In this document: positions 7,201-9,254 of the stretch, in pieces
Position numbering within the stretch: the first letter of the stretch is position 1
How the letters are laid out: every line of letters starts with the position of its first letter
Assembly (NCBI GenBank): GCA_002392835.1
Contig: DGHX01000038.1
Coordinates: forward strand, 16,076-25,329
Source: Prevotella sp. UBA3837
GTDB lineage: Bacteria; Bacteroidota; Bacteroidia; Bacteroidales; Bacteroidaceae
Length of the DNA stretch: 9,254 nt
Direction of reading: 5' to 3'
Notes under the pieces: generated by a model
What the model saw: the letters and a program-made list of their open reading frames with translations, nothing else
Database searches by the model: none
What the model was told of the DNA's origin: nothing
Made by a program: the position numbers and the translations under genes

Positions 7201-8661
7201 GGAACCATCACCTTCCGACGTTTCCACGCCTACGACCGTCAGCACCACGAGGCACAGCTCACAGGCGCCATCAACCACCGCCACTTCAAGAACTTCACCT
7301 TCGACCTCGAGGCCACGGCCAACCGGCTGCTCGTCTACGACTTCCCCATCGCCGACCCGCAGGCCACCATCGGCGGCACCGTTTGGGCCGACGGCACAGC
7401 ACTCCTGCGCGGCCGTCCCGGCGAAGTGGTCATCGACTGCGATGCCACCCCCACGGCCGGCTCGGTCTTCTTCTACAACGCCGCCAACCCCGACGCCATC
7501 AACCGCCAGCAGTTTATAACGTGGGGGGAGGCTAAGGCCCCTGAAGCCCCCCCTTCTGCCCCCGAGGGGGCTACTATAGTTTTGGCGGCAAGGGATGAGT
7601 CTATAGAAGCCCCCTCGGGGGCCGTAGGGGGGGCTTCAGGGGCTTCAGGGGCCTCGTCTTCTTCCGACCTCTACTTCAACCTGCGCATCAATGCCACCCC
7701 TGATGCCACCCTCCGGCTGCTCATGGACCAGAACTCGGGCGACTACATCACCCTGAACGGAACAGGTGCGCTGCGGGCCAACTACTACAACAAAGGACCT
7801 TTCCAGATGTTCGGCACCTATAACGTGGAGCGGGGCATATACAGCATGACCATCCAGAACATCCTGAAGAAGAACTTCCAGTTCCAGCCCGGCAGCACCC
7901 TCACCTTCGGCGGCGACCCCCTGCAGGCCGCCCTGCAGCTGAAGGCGCTGCACACCGTCAACGGCGTGTCGCTCTCCGACCTGGGGCTCGGCAGCTCCTT
8001 CACCAGCAACACCATCCGCGTGAACTGCCTGATGAACATCCTGGGAACCGCCGGAGAGCCGCGCGTGGAGTTCGACCTCGAGATGCCCACGCTGAACAAC
8101 GAGGAGGAGCAGATGATTCGCTCCATCATCACCAGCGAGCAGGAGCTGAACCAGCAGGTGGTGTACTTGCTGGGCATAGGACGCTTCTACACGCAGGGGG
8201 CGAACAACGCCGAGACGCAGGCCTACGGACAGACCGAGCTGGCCATGCAGAGCCTCCTCTCTGGCACCGTCTCGTCGCAGATCAACCAGCTGCTCACGCA
8301 GGTCATCAAGACCGACGACTGGAACTTCGGAGCCAACATCTCCACCGGTAACGAGGGGTGGCACAACGCCGAGTACGAGGGCCTGGTGAGCGGCCGCATG
8401 CTCAACAACCGCCTGCTCATCAACGGGCAGTTCGGCTATCGCGACAATGCCACGCAGGCCACGCCATCGTTCATCGGCGACTTCGACCTGCGCTACCTGC
8501 TCACACCCAGCGGCAGCATAGCCCTCAAAGCCTACAACCAGACCAACGACCGATACTTCACCCACTCATCCCTCAACACCCAGGGCGTGGGCATCATACT
8601 CAAGAAAGACTTCAACGGGCTCGGCGACCTGTTCGGACACAGGAGGCGAAAAGCAAAGTGA
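4252..8661 (+). CDS. tamB: TamB-family translocation/assembly module protein (AsmA-like, DUF490)
   Basis: This protein has 1469 residues, usual for Bacteroidota TamB. MKKLKKIVNW is followed by one signal-anchor helix (about 10-28), placing the N-terminus in the inner membrane and the rest in the periplasm. Residues about 45-125 have the AsmA/TamB N-terminal pattern (VGRIDLGLFNRLIIDDVNI, LLPLFNGRIDISSAQLLGA). The middle is a very long run of alternating beta strands, as expected for the hydrophobic groove of bridge-like lipid-transfer proteins. The TamB/DUF490 domain occupies roughly 1000-1460 and includes FGTYNVERGIYSMTIQNIL and QQVVYLLGIGRFYTQGANN. By family it spans the periplasm and supports outer-membrane protein insertion and/or phospholipid transport. 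The usual partner TamA (BamA superfamily) is not in this window. Codons 1095-1135 lie in a palindromic DNA element inserted in frame. The start is the first ATG giving the anchor, 22 nt after the previous stop. Confidence 0.93.
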   Translation: MKKLKKIVNWTIWSLLSLYVAAVVLIHLPFVQRWLGSVVAGALSTQLQTDVSVGRIDLGLFNRLIIDDVNISDQRRQPLLHARRLSAKVALLPLFNGRIDISSAQLLGAELFLRRDSAAARPNYQFIVDALSSGSDDGPSALNLHIGSLIVRRLSLAYDQLDAPATPGRLNPRHLKVNDVSAHILLRTLTPDSLCINVKRLSLSELSGLQLHQLSFRAEANRQQARIDGFRLIMPETDVTIDSATATYHADSLLATLRYRAALGSSVISLADLRCLLPPSLPTNHTLRLQARVQGTAGSLQCDELHLDDADAEGRLLTLQASAAVSPQQWQAHLAQLHISDRLLQQVADSFPSLPTAITRMGSISMTAQAQGTADGDMEAQGRIATAHGSLTAQADYDAATELWNVALSTDSLDVGQLTAQADLGIVSAQLQLHGTPRQFTVTGSLPRADLRQYSYRQLTLDGTFTAGTATGKLTIDDPNLQADVEGSLSHSQSQPHLRLTGFIARLAPQPLNLSNRWGEATFQAVVDADITATSVADAQGTLDLDDFTMSVNDSTSYHLDNLHLKAHYDDEQRRHVRLSSDFGEAQLSGAINWPTLPHFLTSAILGQQAHTTPAAASNFSLNLALSDSRWMQQLLGIQLDLDGPLKLKADIDEAQQRLDLQAEVPAFSYATGNYRSARLDLSHQADSTRCHAQLTRLTGKGKPIYIGIEATGKDATLNSALTLHNEGHDGGTVNTITRLYTNDRKQREAHVRVLPSLISMGDATWQLEPSDIVYSDRRLMVDHFTLHHDDEHFIVDGIASTQQHDSLIIDLQGIDVAKLLDLVGFRAVKFGGRATGQAVVGHAFSKPAAWADLAVSNFLFQQAHMGTLEAHVDWNGEEKQIDLEAAIDDGAEAQTYIDGFISPARKELDLGIRARGTSLAFVHSFTRSFINRIEGSIHGDVRLHGPLKQLDLSGEATVSGLAAISPLGTTYTFSGDTVTLSPGTITFRRFHAYDRQHHEAQLTGAINHRHFKNFTFDLEATANRLLVYDFPIADPQATIGGTVWADGTALLRGRPGEVVIDCDATPTAGSVFFYNAANPDAINRQQFITWGEAKAPEAPPSAPEGATIVLAARDESIEAPSGAVGGASGASGASSSSDLYFNLRINATPDATLRLLMDQNSGDYITLNGTGALRANYYNKGPFQMFGTYNVERGIYSMTIQNILKKNFQFQPGSTLTFGGDPLQAALQLKALHTVNGVSLSDLGLGSSFTSNTIRVNCLMNILGTAGEPRVEFDLEMPTLNNEEEQMIRSIITSEQELNQQVVYLLGIGRFYTQGANNAETQAYGQTELAMQSLLSGTVSSQINQLLTQVIKTDDWNFGANISTGNEGWHNAEYEGLVSGRMLNNRLLINGQFGYRDNATQATPSFIGDFDLRYLLTPSGSIALKAYNQTNDRYFTHSSLNTQGVGIILKKDFNGLGDLFGHRRRKAK
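7534..7654. repeat. In-frame palindromic element inside tamB
   Basis: The left arm (7535-7579) and right arm (7601-7654) are reverse complements apart from a few mismatches and one extra 9-nt unit on the right. They are separated by 21 nt (7580-7600). Both arms hold a small hairpin: GCCCCCGAGGGGGC at 7558-7571 and its complement GCCCCCTCGGGGGC at 7609-7622. Both also hold CTATAG at their inner edge (7574-7579, 7601-7606). The outer ends are AGGCCCC and GGGGCCT. The element reads through as codons 1095-1135, low-complexity Ala/Pro/Gly/Ser (KAPEAPPSAPEGAT, then VGGASGASGASS), unlike the beta-strand pattern on either side. No target-site duplication is evident. I call it a mobile or REP-like palindrome by structure only. 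Confidence 0.85.
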
Positions 8662-8675
8662 AGCAACGAGGGCAA

Positions 8676-8838
8676 CTACCTACCCTTCACCAGCACAATC
8701 TTGTAGCTGTCGATGGTTCGGCAATCGTGGCTGATGTTCATACCCACTGCCCAGACGGGACGCTCGTCGGCGGCAAAGCGCACGCCCTTCGATGCACGCC
8801 CACGGCGTAGCCTCGTCTTTTCTCTTCTGTCTGTTCCA
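8676..8838 (-). pseudogene. Decayed 3' end of an unidentified gene
   Basis: On the minus strand a frame runs from just below a stop at 8843-8841 down to TAG at 8678-8676, with no good start. Its last 37 residues look like real protein. They begin GVRFAADERPVWAVGMNIS, end in DSYKIVLVKGR, and use the same C/G-ending codons as the neighbouring genes. The first 15 or so residues (DGTDRREKTRLRRGRAS) look like out-of-frame sequence. An ATG at 8839-8837 opens another frame of 33 codons (MEQTEEKRRGYAVGV) that overlaps this one and ends at 8738. A frameshift or deletion joining the two is possible. I do not recognise the family. It converges on tamB with 14 nt between the two stops. Confidence 0.45.
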
Positions 8839-8878
8839 TCTTAAGCCTGCTGCATCGCCTCCAGTGGTGATGCCGTTG

Positions 8879-8909
8879 CAAAGTTACGAAAAGAAGCCGA
8901 AAGCACAAA
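8879..8909 (-). promoter_or_regulatory. Bacteroidota-type promoter, minus strand
   Basis: On the minus strand, TTTG (8909-8906) is followed by exactly 19 bp and then TAACTTTG (8886-8879). This is a full match to the Bacteroidota -33 TTTG / -7 TAnnTTTG arrangement, and better than either promoter of the left intergenic region. Transcription would start near 8872 and run into the decayed gene at 8838-8676. Downstream there is GGAGG 3 nt before an ATG that opens only MQQA and stop (8860-8846), then the ATG at 8839. The -33 box lies in the loop of the terminator hairpin at 8894-8920, so transcription and termination signals overlap. Confidence 0.5.
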
Positions 8910-8928
8910 GCATTCGGCTTTTATTTGT
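8894..8928 (+). terminator. Rho-independent terminator downstream of tamB
   Basis: AAGCCGAA (8894-8901) pairs perfectly with TTCGGCTT (8913-8920) around an 11-nt loop, followed by TTATTT (8921-8926). It is the first hairpin with a U-rich tail after the tamB stop, 232 nt downstream, so it probably ends the three-gene operon. On the other strand the same stem is followed by CTTTTCG, so weak bidirectional function is possible. Confidence 0.65.
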
Positions 8929-8952
8929 CATGGTCCTCGTGCCGACAGGACG

Positions 8953-9007
8953 CAAACAAAAACGGGACGGTTCCCGATTCGCACCACGAATCAAAGAACC
9001 GTCCCGT
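8953..9007 (-). terminator. Long hairpin with U-tract on the minus strand
   Basis: ACGGGACGGTTC (8962-8973) and GAACCGTCCCGT (8996-9007) are a perfect 12-bp stem. Inside it GATTCG (8976-8981) pairs with CGAATC (8987-8992) around the loop CACCA, leaving small bulges CC and AAA. On the minus strand the stem is followed by TTTTTGTTTG (8962-8953), the form of an intrinsic terminator for transcription from the right. On the plus strand no T-run follows. It could equally be a dispersed REP-like palindrome, since no gene is visible on its right within the window. Confidence 0.55.
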
Positions 9008-9043
9008 GATAACAAAGGTTGGGAACGGCCTGCGTGCAGAAAC

Positions 9044-9240
9044 AGTCCCGAAGGGACGTCAGAGTACAGCCGGGGGTGAAACCCCCGGTAAGGTGGGGGG
9101 CAAGCCCTGAAGGGGCGAAGGAACACAAGCAGGGGTGACGCTCCGGCTATACTTGAACTCCTTCGCCCCTTCAGGGCTTGCTTCTCCCTGTTCTACCGGG
9201 GGTTACACCCCCGGCTATACTCTGACGTCCCTTCGGGACT
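9044..9240. repeat. Large nested palindromic repeat (REP/BIME-like)
   Basis: The left arm (9044-9122) and right arm (9159-9240) are inverted copies around a 36-nt centre. The outer part, from AGTCCCGAAGGGACG to the ACCCCCGG hairpin, has two mismatches in about 47 positions. An unmatched 9-12 nt spacer follows, then a perfect 23-nt match ending GGGGCGAAGGA. Each arm contains its own hairpins: TCCCGAAGGGA, CCGGGGGTnnnACCCCCGG and GCCCTGAAGGGGC. The centre holds CCGG-AGCGTC-ACCCC, a diverged form of the CCGGGGGT motif. No transposase or coding frame of interest is present; small open frames through it are artefacts. The remaining 14 bases (9241-9254) may belong to the same repeat block, which could continue past the window. 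Confidence 0.88.
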
Positions 9241-9254
9241 TACTTCCTCCCTGC

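Noticed and set aside
5929..7284. 451-codon open frame on the minus strand opposite tamB
   Set aside because: Its Val/Gly/Ala/Leu-rich composition is what GC-rich third positions of tamB give on the opposite strand, with no domain or motif of its own.
8962..9007. tRNA gene
   Set aside because: The fold is a single long hairpin with one inner stem; there is no cloverleaf, no T-loop GTTCRA box in place and no CCA-end context.
8792..9126. Small open frames on both strands through the downstream repeat block
   Set aside because: They run across hairpins and palindromes, share no start context, and owe their length to low stop density in GC-rich repeats.
9044..9240. CRISPR array or integron attC site
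   Set aside because: The copies are inverted around one centre rather than direct with regular unique spacers, and no integrase or cas gene is present in the window.

Overview
The window looks like a chromosomal segment of a Bacteroidales bacterium, most likely Prevotellaceae. Three things point there. The promoter elements are of the Bacteroidota type (TAnnTTTG, once with TTTG exactly 19 bp upstream). Starts are A-rich and lack a Shine-Dalgarno sequence. The gene families are a secreted GH2 beta-galactosidase, a DUF6057-like membrane protein, a PD40/heme lipoprotein and a Bacteroidota-type TamB. Coding DNA is strongly GC-biased, while the one divergent intergenic region is AT-rich. Genus is not determinable by reading.

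Layout: (1) 1-629, minus strand: the N-terminal 209 residues of an exported GH2 beta-galactosidase that runs off the left edge. (2) 630-746: a short AT-rich divergent promoter region in which two identical TACCTTTG -7 boxes form the tips of a 61-bp imperfect inverted repeat. (3) 747-8661, plus strand: a probable three-gene operon. It holds a DUF6057-like polytopic membrane protein, a lipoprotein with one CxxCH heme site and a PD40/TolB-like propeller, and a 1469-residue TamB. The gaps are 51 and 22 nt; the first is made almost entirely of seven copies of GTTAGGA. (4) 8662-9254: no intact gene. It holds a decayed 3' gene end on the minus strand, a minus-strand promoter overlapping a terminator hairpin, a long hairpin with a minus-strand U-tract, and a large nested palindromic repeat reaching the right edge.

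The operon products would all act at the envelope: an inner-membrane protein, a lipid-anchored periplasmic or outer-membrane heme protein, and the TamB bridge between the two membranes. That they work together is inference from gene order only.

The most unusual structure is a GC-rich palindromic element of about 121 bp sitting in frame inside tamB (7534-7654). It adds a low-complexity Ala/Pro/Gly/Ser segment of about 40 residues just before the conserved C-terminal domain, and resembles in principle the protein-coding palindromic elements known from Rickettsia. I found no CRISPR array, rRNA, tRNA, transposase or recognisable defence system.
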